Source of the DNA: a virus
Direction: 5' to 3' (one strand)
DNA length: 45,995 nt
IMG/VR virus record: IMGVR_UViG_3300042554_002704
Location: 1-45,995 of that record
Shown in pieces: positions 16,697 through 24,386 of this stretch (position 1 is its first letter; each line of letters starts with the position of its first letter). A program made the translations under genes and the position numbers. The notes beneath the pieces are model-generated. The model did not search any database. It had not been told where the DNA came from and saw only the letters and a list, made by a program, of their open reading frames with translations.

Positions 16697-17182
16697 TCAA
16701 TAGTTGAGGATACAGTAATCCATTCCGATACCTAATTCTATGGTAATTGCGTCTTGATTTGACCAATCGTAAGATCCGAAGTTTGCAGTCTTAACGAAAG
16801 CTCCCTTAATAATCCACTCAGAAACCACGTCGCCTACAGGTCCAAGGATTGATAGATTCAAATCCTTTTTATAGAAGTCAGAATATCCGTCACGTCCAGT
16901 TACGGATTCGTGTGATAAACGTATCCACTCGATACAGGCCTGCTGTCCAGAAGGAGAGATAGGATTGTAAAGGTTAAGGGTCATATCTTGCCATTCGGCC
17001 TTACCCTTGATCTTCCGGTAGATATTAATGTGGTCTAGCTTTACCTCATTCAAGTTGATATTGGGTGCTGTAGCACTCTTAATCATGAAAGAAGGAATGC
17101 CGTCAATATACATGATAAACCGGTTCTGAACCGTTGGTTCATAGGCCGTGAACATTATTTCATTTGGATCTAGTACTGGCAT
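16697..17182 (-). CDS. 19: Tail tube protein (T4 gp19 family)
   Basis: The 161-aa protein has the size and pattern of gp19: an N-terminal NRFIMYIDGIPSFMIKSATA strand pair, a middle KLDHINIYRKIKGKAEWQDM, then LNLYNPISPSGQQACIEWIR and a late GPVGDVVSEWIIKGAF. It ends in a short hydrophobic strand. Hexameric rings of this protein stack into the inner tube of contractile tails, through which DNA passes. It lies downstream of the sheath gene with one gene between, and a strong terminator follows. Tube and sheath are usually among the most expressed tail proteins, consistent with the terminator and the upstream promoter-like element 15 bases before the ATG. Confidence 0.9.
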   Translation of the reverse strand: MPVLDPNEIMFTAYEPTVQNRFIMYIDGIPSFMIKSATAPNINLNEVKLDHINIYRKIKGKAEWQDMTLNLYNPISPSGQQACIEWIRLSHESVTGRDGYSDFYKKDLNLSILGPVGDVVSEWIIKGAFVKTANFGSYDWSNQDAITIELGIGMDYCILNY

Positions 17183-17196
17183 TTTATTCTTGTTTT

Positions 17197-17208
17197 ATAT
17201 AAATATCT
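17197..17208 (-). promoter_or_regulatory. Candidate late promoter, tail tube gene
   Basis: Coding strand GATATTTATATA, 15 bases before the tube ATG at 17182; an independent tube promoter would allow high expression. Confidence 0.38.
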
Positions 17209-17224
17209 ATTAGTACAGAACCTA

Positions 17225-17947
17225 TTACTTAGCTTCCTTCTCTATTTTTTTTGCTGCTTCTACTGCTTTAGCTGCGTCTTTATCTGAAACGCCTGCTTTT
17301 TTAAGTTTACCTCCTAGAGCAACAGCGCCTCCTAAAGCGGCAATTAGAACAGGAAGGTAATCAGTCAATTGAGCTAAAACACCTCCAGGAGGTAAGTGCG
17401 TAAATCCTTGCTGCATAGCACTCATAGTTTGGGGGTCAAGCTCATTTATCTCATCTCCTTCAGCTGTAATGGTCTCCATCTCTTTCTTTACACCACCAGT
17501 AGTTGCCTTAAACGTTTTGGTTGCGGCTTTAAGAGGATTGACGATACTTCCCTTCTGTACCTTATCGATTACGTCGTCTAGAAGTGCGATTATTGCGCCG
17601 ATTTCAGAGCTATCGAGGCCCTTCATAAGGCTTACTTGCCTGGCTAGATCAAGAAGCTTTTTCTTGAAATCACTTATGTTATACACCATGTTAGGCTGAT
17701 CATTCTTAGACAAATTTAGCGCTTCCGGTCTTACCTTCTTATCGCTATGCTTTTCAGCTTTTGCTCCTTTATCGGCTTTAGCCTCTTCTTTAGGTGCTTT
17801 TTCTTTCTTCTCACCTTTAGGTGTTTTAACGGCCTCGGTATAAGCACCGCCTGACATATCACCTTTGGCTTCAGTCAATACCTGCTTGGCAAGTGATTCG
17901 AACAATTGCTTTGATAAATGCAATCTAACTTTTGTGTTATTTTTCAT
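17225..17947 (-). CDS. Lysine/alanine-rich protein between sheath and tube
   Basis: This 240-aa protein is unrecognised. It has three parts. The N-terminal helix VRLHLSKQLFESLAKQVLTE is a type of start seen in several marine phage structural proteins. A disordered Lys/Glu/Ala stretch follows (about residues 45-75, with repeated KEKAPKEEAKADKG-like text). The helical C-terminal half includes a small hydrophobic segment (LPVLIAALGGAVALGGKL) before an Ala/Lys-rich end. It lies between sheath and tube genes that are normally adjacent. A tail-completion, chaperone or membrane-contact role is possible, but no function can be assigned. Confidence 0.62.
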   Translation of the reverse strand: MKNNTKVRLHLSKQLFESLAKQVLTEAKGDMSGGAYTEAVKTPKGEKKEKAPKEEAKADKGAKAEKHSDKKVRPEALNLSKNDQPNMVYNISDFKKKLLDLARQVSLMKGLDSSEIGAIIALLDDVIDKVQKGSIVNPLKAATKTFKATTGGVKKEMETITAEGDEINELDPQTMSAMQQGFTHLPPGGVLAQLTDYLPVLIAALGGAVALGGKLKKAGVSDKDAAKAVEAAKKIEKEAK

Positions 17948-17965
17948 CTAGAGTTATTTTTTATT

Positions 17966-19735
17966 TTATGCACCAAACGTAACACCGGTTGGTAAGATGT
18001 TGAAATCAAGTTGAATGAATTCAGCTGTTCTAGTAGGCTGTAGGTAAATAGCACCTACAAGAAGGTTACGGTCAATTACATCTGGTGTATTATTGGTCTC
18101 ATCCATTACTACACGGAAGGCATATAGACCTTGACGCTGTTGTACGTAATCAAGATATGGATTAACTTGAGATAGGAAACGATTACGTGTAACGGCTGTA
18201 TTCTGCTCGAATACCAAAGTCTGGGCAATCTGACCGATATAGCTCTTAAGGGCGATCAATAGACGACGTACATTCACTCTATCTAGTGCAGAAGCACGAG
18301 CTTGTAGTGTCTTTTGTCCATATACTACTGTACCTTGACCGGGGAATACTGCGATTGGGTTAACGCGACCTGTATATAATGTATTACGTTGACCTACAGT
18401 TAGACGTCTTTCAGGCTGGATTACAGTTGGAAGACCTCCGCGATTTAGACCAGCGGGTGCAAACCACTCAGCTGATACCTTATCGTTGTACTCGTATACT
18501 CCGGGGATAATTACTGAAGCAGGTACGAAGTTCAGACGTCCGGTTTCGATTGAGCGAACCTGTAACCATGGCCAATATGTAGCACCATAGCTATTGTCGT
18601 AAGACTGCGCTGCTGTAGTTACAAGGTTAATGGCTTGATTATATCCAACCATATCAACTACTGCAATAGCATCTCCACGATTCTGAACCATTGCAAGAAG
18701 GCTACTGATTATTGAGGTAGCGTTTTGATTTGTGATACCTGGAGCATATATCGAATCATATACGTACTGGTCTTGATTGGCCAGCAAATTGATAGCAGTA
18801 GCGTAATTGTCAGGGAATACACCTTGAATATTTGTTGCTGAGTTAGAACCTACTGAAGTTATAGTTGGGATTTGCTCGAATAAGTTCAATGGAGCAAGAC
18901 CGAAACAACCGTACAAGGGACCTACAGCACCACCGAAAGCACCGTTTTGAGATCCGCTACCGTTCAAAGGAATTGAGGCGGTGTAGGCGGCATAAGGACG
19001 GCCTTGTGGATTTAGGTAGTTAGGAGTCGGTAGGTTAACGTTTCTAACACGTACATATAATGATGAGTTAGGATAGCTACCGGTAATCTCTAAATATTGC
19101 TGTCCATCGCTATCTGTAGCTACGGTTTGGGTTTGATCACCGATTACGTAGGCAATATAGTTATTCTGATTAGGATCAAGAGAAAGGTTTGTCCAAGTCT
19201 CAAGTACGGTTTGGTTGGCTGTATAATCATCTCCTCTTCTAATCAAAAGAGTAAAGAGGCCGGAAGCTGAATCGGCTTGAGTAACTTGCCATCTAATATT
19301 ATTTATAGACCCTGAAGGTAGAATACCGTTGAGTGCTGTTGTTGCACCCTGGTTATTGTTCATAATAGTACCTACTGAAAGGGTTTCAAGTACGAAAGGA
19401 GTCTCGCCAGCAAGACTACAAGGGATAAGGGATGAAGTCGCTGCTGTATAGGATCCACTAGCAACTCTCGTTACAAGAAGTGAAGTACCTCCTTGTTGGA
19501 AGTAGTTATAAGCGGCTTGCGAAGTTAAATACTCGTAGGTGTTACTGTTAGATACAAAGGTAGTTCCGAATCTAGCTTTATACTGAGAATAGGAAGTTAC
19601 GAGTGTTGGGATATTAGGTCTACCTACAACGGTTGGACCGATTAAGGCGGCTCCTACTGTTACTGGACCTGCAGTTACCTGGGAAAGGTCGTTTTCTCTT
19701 AGGAATACACCTGGTGAAATTAATGCTTCTGCCAT
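17966..19735 (-). CDS. 18: Contractile tail sheath protein
   Basis: The 589-aa protein begins MAEALISPGVFLRENDLSQ, the characteristic sheath N-terminus in which the 'SPGV...E.D' stretch forms the linking arm. It continues VGAALIGPTVVGRPNIPTLV. The C-terminal region has the conserved sheath core: YGQKTLQARASALDRVNVRR, then LLIALKSYI, a FEQN segment, YLDYVQQRQGLYAFRVVMDE and a final QLDFNILPTGVTF. Sheath subunits wrap the tube and contract to drive it through the host envelope. Length is slightly below T4 gp18 (659 aa). A candidate promoter element lies about 20 bases upstream of the ATG. Confidence 0.94.
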   Translation of the reverse strand: MAEALISPGVFLRENDLSQVTAGPVTVGAALIGPTVVGRPNIPTLVTSYSQYKARFGTTFVSNSNTYEYLTSQAAYNYFQQGGTSLLVTRVASGSYTAATSSLIPCSLAGETPFVLETLSVGTIMNNNQGATTALNGILPSGSINNIRWQVTQADSASGLFTLLIRRGDDYTANQTVLETWTNLSLDPNQNNYIAYVIGDQTQTVATDSDGQQYLEITGSYPNSSLYVRVRNVNLPTPNYLNPQGRPYAAYTASIPLNGSGSQNGAFGGAVGPLYGCFGLAPLNLFEQIPTITSVGSNSATNIQGVFPDNYATAINLLANQDQYVYDSIYAPGITNQNATSIISSLLAMVQNRGDAIAVVDMVGYNQAINLVTTAAQSYDNSYGATYWPWLQVRSIETGRLNFVPASVIIPGVYEYNDKVSAEWFAPAGLNRGGLPTVIQPERRLTVGQRNTLYTGRVNPIAVFPGQGTVVYGQKTLQARASALDRVNVRRLLIALKSYIGQIAQTLVFEQNTAVTRNRFLSQVNPYLDYVQQRQGLYAFRVVMDETNNTPDVIDRNLLVGAIYLQPTRTAEFIQLDFNILPTGVTFGA

Positions 19736-19754
19736 TTTAATAATTTATTTCTAG

Positions 19755-19765
19755 TAATAAATATC
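19755..19765 (-). promoter_or_regulatory. Candidate late promoter, sheath gene
   Basis: Coding strand GATATTTATTA, 20 bases before the sheath ATG at 19735. Confidence 0.38.
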
Positions 19766-19809
19766 AGTCCATAAAGGCAAAACCTAATTTATTCCCAAGG
19801 AGTACTCAC

Positions 19810-20064
19810 TTATGCAGGAAGCGGAGAGATATCTCCAGTTTCGGGATCAATACTGCCATCACCGTACTTTTCTCCAAGCTGTTTAAGTTGCACGCGCTGT
19901 TTAAGTGCATTAGATTTAATAGCTTCTTTTAGGTTCTCTAATTCGAGATCAAGTAGAGTTCTTTGAAAATGTAACTCACCTAGAATTGCCGCTAGACGAG
20001 CGGCCTCTTGTCTGTTGTTTTGAAACTCTTGTAACTCTTCTGGAGATAATGTCTGTTTTTCCAT
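19810..20064 (-). CDS. Small coiled-coil protein
   Basis: The 84-aa protein is almost entirely helical with heptad-like Leu/Glu spacing (EELQEFQNNRQEAARLAAIL), then a second helix LDLELENLKEAIKSNALKQR and an acidic Pro-containing end. It resembles the short coiled-coil proteins seen near structural genes in many marine T4-like phages, without a known role. It lies 75 bases upstream of the sheath gene and 7 bases after the 46-aa gene, so it probably belongs to the same transcript. Confidence 0.65.
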   Translation of the reverse strand: MEKQTLSPEELQEFQNNRQEAARLAAILGELHFQRTLLDLELENLKEAIKSNALKQRVQLKQLGEKYGDGSIDPETGDISPLPA

Positions 20065-20071
20065 GTTTTAT

Positions 20072-20212
20072 TTATTTTGTAACTTTTTTGGCTGCTTTCT
20101 TACGTGGTTTTTTGACTTCAGCAGGCTGTACTTCTAGAACAGGGGTCTCAACTTCAGGCTCAGGCTTAATGAAAAGACTCTTCAACTTGTTGATGATCTT
20201 ACTAAGTACCAT
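20072..20212 (-). CDS. 46-aa basic small protein
   Basis: A short ORF, MVLSKIINKLKSLFI at its start, then an acidic Pro/Glu stretch (KPEPEVETPVLEVQPAEV) and a basic end KKPRKKAAKKVTK. The amphipathic N-terminal helix followed by a PE-rich and a Lys-rich tail is a coherent pattern, and the gene fills the space between its neighbours with a 7-base gap. Two ATATTTAT-like elements lie 17 and 47 bases upstream, suggesting that it starts the sheath transcript. Function is unknown. Confidence 0.6.
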   Translation of the reverse strand: MVLSKIINKLKSLFIKPEPEVETPVLEVQPAEVKKPRKKAAKKVTK

Positions 20213-20258
20213 GGTTTAGTTATTTGGTAATAAATAGTATTGAATCTATGGGATCTAA

Positions 20259-20270
20259 TATATAAATATC
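20259..20270 (-). promoter_or_regulatory. Candidate late promoter, 46-aa gene
   Basis: Coding strand GATATTTATATA, 47 bases before the ATG at 20212. A weaker CTATTTATTA copy lies at 20228-20237, 17 bases away. The gap 20213-20286 contains no gene. Confidence 0.35.
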
Positions 20271-20286
20271 TACTAAACTTGCAGAA

Positions 20287-20541
20287 TTAAACCTTTCTAT
20301 CTTCTTCTTTCCTAAGTCCGTAATTAATCCACCTATACCATATCCTTTCGTGTATATAGTATTGAATAGGCTTATAGACTAGTTCGGCGATACCAAATGC
20401 CGCACCTATTTTGACTGAACCTGATACTCCCCACATTATTATAAAGCCAATTAGAGTGCTGATAACTCGATAGCTTACGGTTTTTGCTATATGTCGTTTT
20501 CTTTCAACTATCATCTTACTATTACTACATCTCCCTTCCAA
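20287..20541 (-). CDS. DUF2061-like small membrane protein
   Basis: The 84-aa protein carries the pattern KRHIAKTVSYRVISTLIGFI followed by a second hydrophobic stretch with GAAFGIAELVYKPIQYYIHE and RIWYRW. This is the signature of the DUF2061 family of two-helix membrane proteins. In bacteria the family often neighbours sulfate-assimilation genes such as cysC and cysN; I recall this from genome context and have not checked it. Here it is the last gene of the set containing the APS-kinase-like and sulfotransferase genes, which gives that link weight. It overlaps the preceding 77-aa gene by 31 bases. Confidence 0.75.
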   Translation of the reverse strand: MEGRCSNSKMIVERKRHIAKTVSYRVISTLIGFIIMWGVSGSVKIGAAFGIAELVYKPIQYYIHERIWYRWINYGLRKEEDRKV

Positions 20542-20744
20542 ATTACCTCTACTGCAGTACAGCTTACGTGGTGTTTTTCAACTTCTTGATTCCTAATCGA
20601 ATCCCAGACTGTATCTCGGGTTGTATGTACAGGGAGTTGAAAGATAACATTTGAGCAAATACGTTCTTGTCCGTCGACTAGTATTCGCCAAAAGCTATGA
20701 TTATCCTTACACTGGGTATTCCACCTTACTTTTACGTCTATCAT
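20511..20744 (-). CDS. 77-aa hypothetical protein in the sulfation gene set
   Basis: Unrecognised small soluble protein (MIDVKVRWNTQCKDNHSFWR) with four cysteines or histidine clusters (HHVSC near the end of the middle part) and mostly beta character. The start codon overlaps the previous stop as ATGA, and it has the best Shine-Dalgarno of the window seven bases upstream. It overlaps the DUF2061-like gene by 31 bases. The placement implies co-expression with the nucleotidyltransferase; no function can be proposed from sequence. Confidence 0.65.
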   Translation of the reverse strand: MIDVKVRWNTQCKDNHSFWRILVDGQERICSNVIFQLPVHTTRDTVWDSIRNQEVEKHHVSCTAVEVIWKGDVVIVR

Positions 20745-21127
20745 AATTTTCCCTCCTGTTTCATTTGTTCACGGATTTTGGTTGCAGATATATCATGGAT
20801 CTCTTGAGGAGGTACATGTTCTATTACGTCGTAGCCTATTCCTCTTCCGATATTAACCGATTCGATATCGGGAATTTTCATGATATGTAATTTTCCTGTT
20901 TCTAGGAGATCTCTTAGTTCGCTCGATAGGTTCATAAGAATCTCTTGAGCCGTCCACGGGTTCTTCTCGCTAACAGGGACATCGCGAATACAGAGAAGTA
21001 CCTTTTTTCCTTCTTCGAGAGCTTGATCAATTAACCATCTATGCCCAGAATGCCAGGGCTGCCATCTCCCGATGAACATTGCCCACTCTCCGGACTTATG
21101 TTCTGCTTTAGCTAGGTAGTTCTTCAT
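20741..21127 (-). CDS. HxGH nucleotidyltransferase (cytidylyltransferase-like)
   Basis: The 128-aa protein has both landmarks of the nucleotidyltransferase alpha/beta phosphodiesterase superfamily. GRWQPWHSGHRWLI holds the His26-x-x-His29 catalytic motif, and HDISATKIRE (residues 111-120) is the C-terminal ISxTxIR nucleotide-binding motif. Members transfer AMP or CMP to a phosphate or similar acceptor. ATP sulfurylase has the same fold and a related motif. Because the next upstream gene is APS-kinase-like, a small sulfate-activating enzyme is one reading, but ATP sulfurylases are normally about three times longer. NMN or sugar-phosphate transfer is equally possible. It overlaps the kinase gene by 20 bases. 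Confidence 0.8.
   Translation of the reverse strand: MKNYLAKAEHKSGEWAMFIGRWQPWHSGHRWLIDQALEEGKKVLLCIRDVPVSEKNPWTAQEILMNLSSELRDLLETGKLHIMKIPDIESVNIGRGIGYDVIEHVPPQEIHDISATKIREQMKQEGKL
20751..20757 (-). promoter_or_regulatory. Strong Shine-Dalgarno for the 77-aa gene
   Basis: AGGAGGG seven bases from the ATG at 20744. It is exceptional in this window, where most starts lack one, and is buried in the last codons of the nucleotidyltransferase gene. Confidence 0.75.
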
Positions 21128-21563
21128 TAGTATAGCGTTTTATTGCATCTACGCATTCGGATATTGATAACTTAGACGTGTCTAAATGTAATATACGTTC
21201 TTTTTCTGGTATTTCAAAATCTTGCACGTGAAATTTTTCTCTCCCTCTTTCCCCTTCGTAGGTCAAGTATATCCACTTAACATCGTCGGTCAGATTCTTA
21301 AGGTAGTTACGTGCTTCTTTATAAGGATATACGAGAGATAGAATAATACCGTCACTACCTATACTATTCATGTAGTGAGCAATATCACTGGCTCTATTCA
21401 GATTTTGAATACGGCCTTTTCTACTGAAATTTTTGTTTTTAAAGATTTCACGCAGTTCATCTCCGTCAATATTCCAGTATTCACCGAAACACTGTTCGTT
21501 TACTAATTTTTTTGCCAGGGTAGACTTACCGCAGTGGGGCTGTCCGAATAATACTATAATCAT
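21108..21563 (-). CDS. Adenylylsulfate (APS) kinase-like protein
   Basis: The 151-aa protein matches APS kinase (CysC) segment by segment. The Walker A loop is GQPHCGKST (residues 7-15). IDGDELR (32-38) equals the LDGDNVR motif. FSRKGRIQNLNR (46-57) equals the FSxxDRxENIRR substrate-binding motif, although Asp is replaced by Gly50. GIILSLVYPYKEAR corresponds to the AxISPYRxxR strand. APS kinase phosphorylates APS to PAPS, the universal sulfate donor. It is shorter than the usual ~200 aa. Since its neighbour is a sulfotransferase that uses PAPS, the pair makes a coherent route. A related small-molecule kinase is the alternative. Its start overlaps the sulfotransferase stop by 4 bases. Confidence 0.82.
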   Translation of the reverse strand: MIIVLFGQPHCGKSTLAKKLVNEQCFGEYWNIDGDELREIFKNKNFSRKGRIQNLNRASDIAHYMNSIGSDGIILSLVYPYKEARNYLKNLTDDVKWIYLTYEGERGREKFHVQDFEIPEKERILHLDTSKLSISECVDAIKRYTNEELPS

Positions 21564-22381
21564 TTTTTATAACCGAATATGTCAAAGAACCATTTGTGAC
21601 TGTTGTAGATCCATTCGTAGGTGTAATCGCCTAATATGTCTCTTGAATCATCAGGTAGAGCACCTAATGTATTTCTAATTGTATGATCGCCATAAATACC
21701 GTGTACGGTATCATCTTCTACTGTGATTTGAGGTATATGGCTGAAGTTATGTTGGTAATAAGGTACTTCAAGATATTGATAGATACTCTGCATCATTGCC
21801 TCTGGTTTAGTGCAGAGATCCTCATATCTAATAATAAGAAAGTTTTGAGCTGTCTTATCAAGTATTGCTTGATATAGCTTTGGTACTGCATGCCCTATTG
21901 GATGTCCTACGGCCCATTTTTCTACTCGCTGCTGTGTAGTTAAACCCGTTAATTTAGCATTGTCTATTTCACCCTGATCTCTATCGGGATTGGCTCTAAA
22001 TTTTTTCTCCATAGAAGCAAATACCGCTCTCAAATCCCTTACCATGTATAGCATTTTAGGATTTGGATAAATGTTATTCACTAAGGAGTAAACAGAACCC
22101 CAATTTCTATTTTTGTCTAGAATGTAAGGCTTGTCAGTTAAATTTTCGATATAACCTCTTAGTCCCTCTCTACAGAAGGCATAAAACCCGTCACGCCACA
22201 TTTCTTTATCCCCAGCGTATGCTTCTTTGTTTCCGTTATAACCAATTCTAGCACCTAGTACTAGATCAATCATACCGGAGGTAGGCGTAACATGAAAATC
22301 AGGATTTTGTCCAATGAGGTTTTGTAGTAATGTTGAACCGGCTCTAGGAAGTGAGCTTTGATAAAATATTTTTTGTCTCAT
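21560..22381 (-). CDS. PAPS-dependent sulfotransferase
   Basis: The 273-aa protein shows both PAPS-binding elements. The 5'-phosphosulfate loop is SLPRAGSTLL (residues 10-19) at the N-terminus, and the 3'-phosphate motif is MVRDLRAVFAS, with Arg115 and Ser123 at the usual 8-residue spacing. A later YEDLCTKPEAMMQSIYQYLEV fits the sulfotransferase helix. Sulfotransferases move sulfate from PAPS to hydroxyls or amines of proteins, glycans or small molecules. The acceptor is unknown. The gene lies directly after three propeller adhesin genes and is coupled to an APS-kinase-like gene. Those adhesins, a surface glycan or a small metabolite are all candidates. No signal peptide is present, so it acts in the host cytoplasm. 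Confidence 0.88.
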   Translation of the reverse strand: MRQKIFYQSSLPRAGSTLLQNLIGQNPDFHVTPTSGMIDLVLGARIGYNGNKEAYAGDKEMWRDGFYAFCREGLRGYIENLTDKPYILDKNRNWGSVYSLVNNIYPNPKMLYMVRDLRAVFASMEKKFRANPDRDQGEIDNAKLTGLTTQQRVEKWAVGHPIGHAVPKLYQAILDKTAQNFLIIRYEDLCTKPEAMMQSIYQYLEVPYYQHNFSHIPQITVEDDTVHGIYGDHTIRNTLGALPDDSRDILGDYTYEWIYNSHKWFFDIFGYKK

Positions 22382-22427
22382 AACTTAATTTAAATATAAC
22401 TAAATTTTTTATGTTTTCAAAACTTTT

Positions 22428-23375
22428 TTATAAAGTACAGACTATATAACTATATTCTTCTGTGCATGCTACTTCTGTTGGTCCGGTAATGCCCCCAAAT
22501 GCAAGAGCTGCATTTTGTGTACCTGCCCCTGCTAATGCATATCTAGCAGTACTTAAAGCACAACCTGCTGTCCAAGTAGATCCATTATACTCTTCTGTAC
22601 AAGTATATCCTTGTCCACCAAAAGCAAGTCCGGCGTTTTGTGTTCCTGCTCCTGCTAAAGCAAATCTAGCAGTAATCAAAGCACCGCCTGCTGACCAAGC
22701 AGATCCATTGTATTCTTCTGTGCAAGAGACAATTGAAGCGTTATCTTCTCCTCCAAAAACAAGCCCAGCGTTTTGTGTACCTGCTCCTGCTAAATATTTT
22801 CTAGCGGTAATTAACGCGCTTCCTGCTGACCATGATGATCCATCATATTCTTCTGTACATGCTCCATATGGGCTGTCTCCTCCAACAGCTAAAGCGGCAT
22901 TTTGTGTTCCTGCTCCTGCTAAGTAATATCTACCAGTAATTAAAGCACCTCCTGCTGACCATGATGATCCATCATATTCTTCTGTACATCTAAGTACATA
23001 CGGTGAGTAAAAACCTCCAAAAGCAAGTCCGGCGTTTTGTGTTCCTGCTCCTGCTAATCCATGTCGAGCACTAGCTAAAGCACCACCCGCTGTCCAAGAA
23101 GTTCCATCATATTCTTCTGTACAAGATACACTGTTGACAGGGGGGAGTGCCCTCCCTCCAAAAGCAAGACCTGCGTTTTGTGTACCTGCTCCTGCTAATT
23201 CGAACCTAGCGTAAATCATAGCGCCACCCGTTGACCAAGCTTGCGGTCCGGTATATTTAACTCTCCCCTCATCTTCATCATACCACATACTGCCTTCAAT
23301 CTCTGGTGTTGGTGTTTTACCAAGCACCAAAACTGCAGTACCTGAAAGTGTTAAATTAGGGCCGTTAATTAACAT
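22428..23375 (-). CDS. Single-propeller Kelch-like adhesin A
   Basis: The 315-aa protein has a ~45-aa N-terminal module (GPNLTLSGTAVLVLGKTPTP then a GSMWYDEDEGRVKYTG strand) followed by six tandem blades. Each blade contains a W-S/T-x-GGAL-I-T-A-R strand, an AGAGTQNAGLAFGG strand and CTEEY followed by D or N, G and, after four more residues, W. A di-glycine followed by Tyr and Trp at fixed spacing is the Kelch signature, so six blades predict one six-bladed beta-propeller. The last blade ends CTEEYSYIVCTL. It has no shaft and no S74 chaperone, unlike the large paralogues. It is probably a receptor-binding or decoration protein of the tail fibres. Confidence 0.82.
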   Translation of the reverse strand: MLINGPNLTLSGTAVLVLGKTPTPEIEGSMWYDEDEGRVKYTGPQAWSTGGAMIYARFELAGAGTQNAGLAFGGRALPPVNSVSCTEEYDGTSWTAGGALASARHGLAGAGTQNAGLAFGGFYSPYVLRCTEEYDGSSWSAGGALITGRYYLAGAGTQNAALAVGGDSPYGACTEEYDGSSWSAGSALITARKYLAGAGTQNAGLVFGGEDNASIVSCTEEYNGSAWSAGGALITARFALAGAGTQNAGLAFGGQGYTCTEEYNGSTWTAGCALSTARYALAGAGTQNAALAFGGITGPTEVACTEEYSYIVCTL

Positions 23376-23400
23376 GTTGTATTGTTGATGTTTTTATTGT

Positions 23401-24351
23401 TTATTCTGGGATTGTACATATTGATATTCCGTTGTATTCTTCTGTGCATGATGCTCCAGATGGACTCCCTCCAAAAGCAAGTCCGCTAGCTTGTGTTCCT
23501 GCTCCTGCTAATTGTTGTCTACCAGTAATCAAAGCACCGCCTGTCGACCATACAGTTCCGTTATATTCTTCCGTGCAGGCATATCCCGGTGATCCGCCAA
23601 ATGCAAGACCTGCATTTTGGCTTCCTGCACCTGCTAATTTAGTAACACCGTTAATCAGTGCACCGCCTGTAGCCCATGCTGATCCGTCATATTCTTCTGT
23701 ACAAGTATATCCTTGTCCACCAAAAGAAAGAGCTGCATTTTGTGTTCCTGCTCCTGCTGACGACTCTCTACCGAATATTAAAGCACCGCCTGCTAACCAC
23801 GAAGTTCCGTTATATTCTTCTGTGCACGATACATATGAAGTACCTCCAGAGGCTAATGCTGCGTTTTGAGTTCCCGCTCCCGCTAATTGAGATGTACCAT
23901 TAATTAAAGCGCCGCCGGCTGACCAAGAAGATCCATTATATTCTTCTGTGCATGTTCCTACATTAATTGAAGGATTATTTCCCCCAAAAGCAAGGCCTGC
24001 GTTTTGGATTCCTGCTCCACCTACTCCAAATCTACACGTAATTAAATTACCGCCTGCTGCCCACGATGTTCCGTTATATTCTTCTGTATTTCTTAAAGGA
24101 TTAGGTCCACCATCCCCTCCTCCAAATACTAAACCTGCATTTTGTGTGCCTGCCCCTCCTGCTCCTTCTGTCCTACAGGTAATCAATGCACCGCCTGCCG
24201 ACCATGTACTATTCCCTGATCCAAATGTAAACTGTATTTTTCCTAATGTAGGATTAAACCACATATTACCAGCAGTAGTTGTATTCGATACTGTATTAAG
24301 TATCAGTACTGCCGATCCTGTAATGACTAAATTTGAATTATCTATGTTCAT
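23401..24351 (-). CDS. Single-propeller Kelch-like adhesin B
   Basis: This 316-aa protein is a paralogue of the neighbouring adhesins. The N-terminal module (NSNLVITGSAVLILNTVSNT, then AGNMWFNPTLGKIQF) is followed by six blades, the first with NTEEY in place of CTEEY. Loops between the GG and TEEY strands differ in length and sequence from gene A, which is where binding variation would be expected. It ends CTEEYNGISICTIPE. The gap to gene A is 25 bases. A promoter-like ATATTTATAA element lies 23 bases before the start. Confidence 0.82.
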   Translation of the reverse strand: MNIDNSNLVITGSAVLILNTVSNTTTAGNMWFNPTLGKIQFTFGSGNSTWSAGGALITCRTEGAGGAGTQNAGLVFGGGDGGPNPLRNTEEYNGTSWAAGGNLITCRFGVGGAGIQNAGLAFGGNNPSINVGTCTEEYNGSSWSAGGALINGTSQLAGAGTQNAALASGGTSYVSCTEEYNGTSWLAGGALIFGRESSAGAGTQNAALSFGGQGYTCTEEYDGSAWATGGALINGVTKLAGAGSQNAGLAFGGSPGYACTEEYNGTVWSTGGALITGRQQLAGAGTQASGLAFGGSPSGASCTEEYNGISICTIPE

Positions 24352-24373
24352 TGATATGTGGTGTTGTCCTTTC

Positions 24374-24385
24374 TATTATAAATAT
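24374..24385 (-). promoter_or_regulatory. Candidate late promoter, adhesin B gene
   Basis: Coding strand ATATTTATAATA, 23 bases before the ATG at 24351. Confidence 0.33.
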
Positions 24386-24386
24386 T

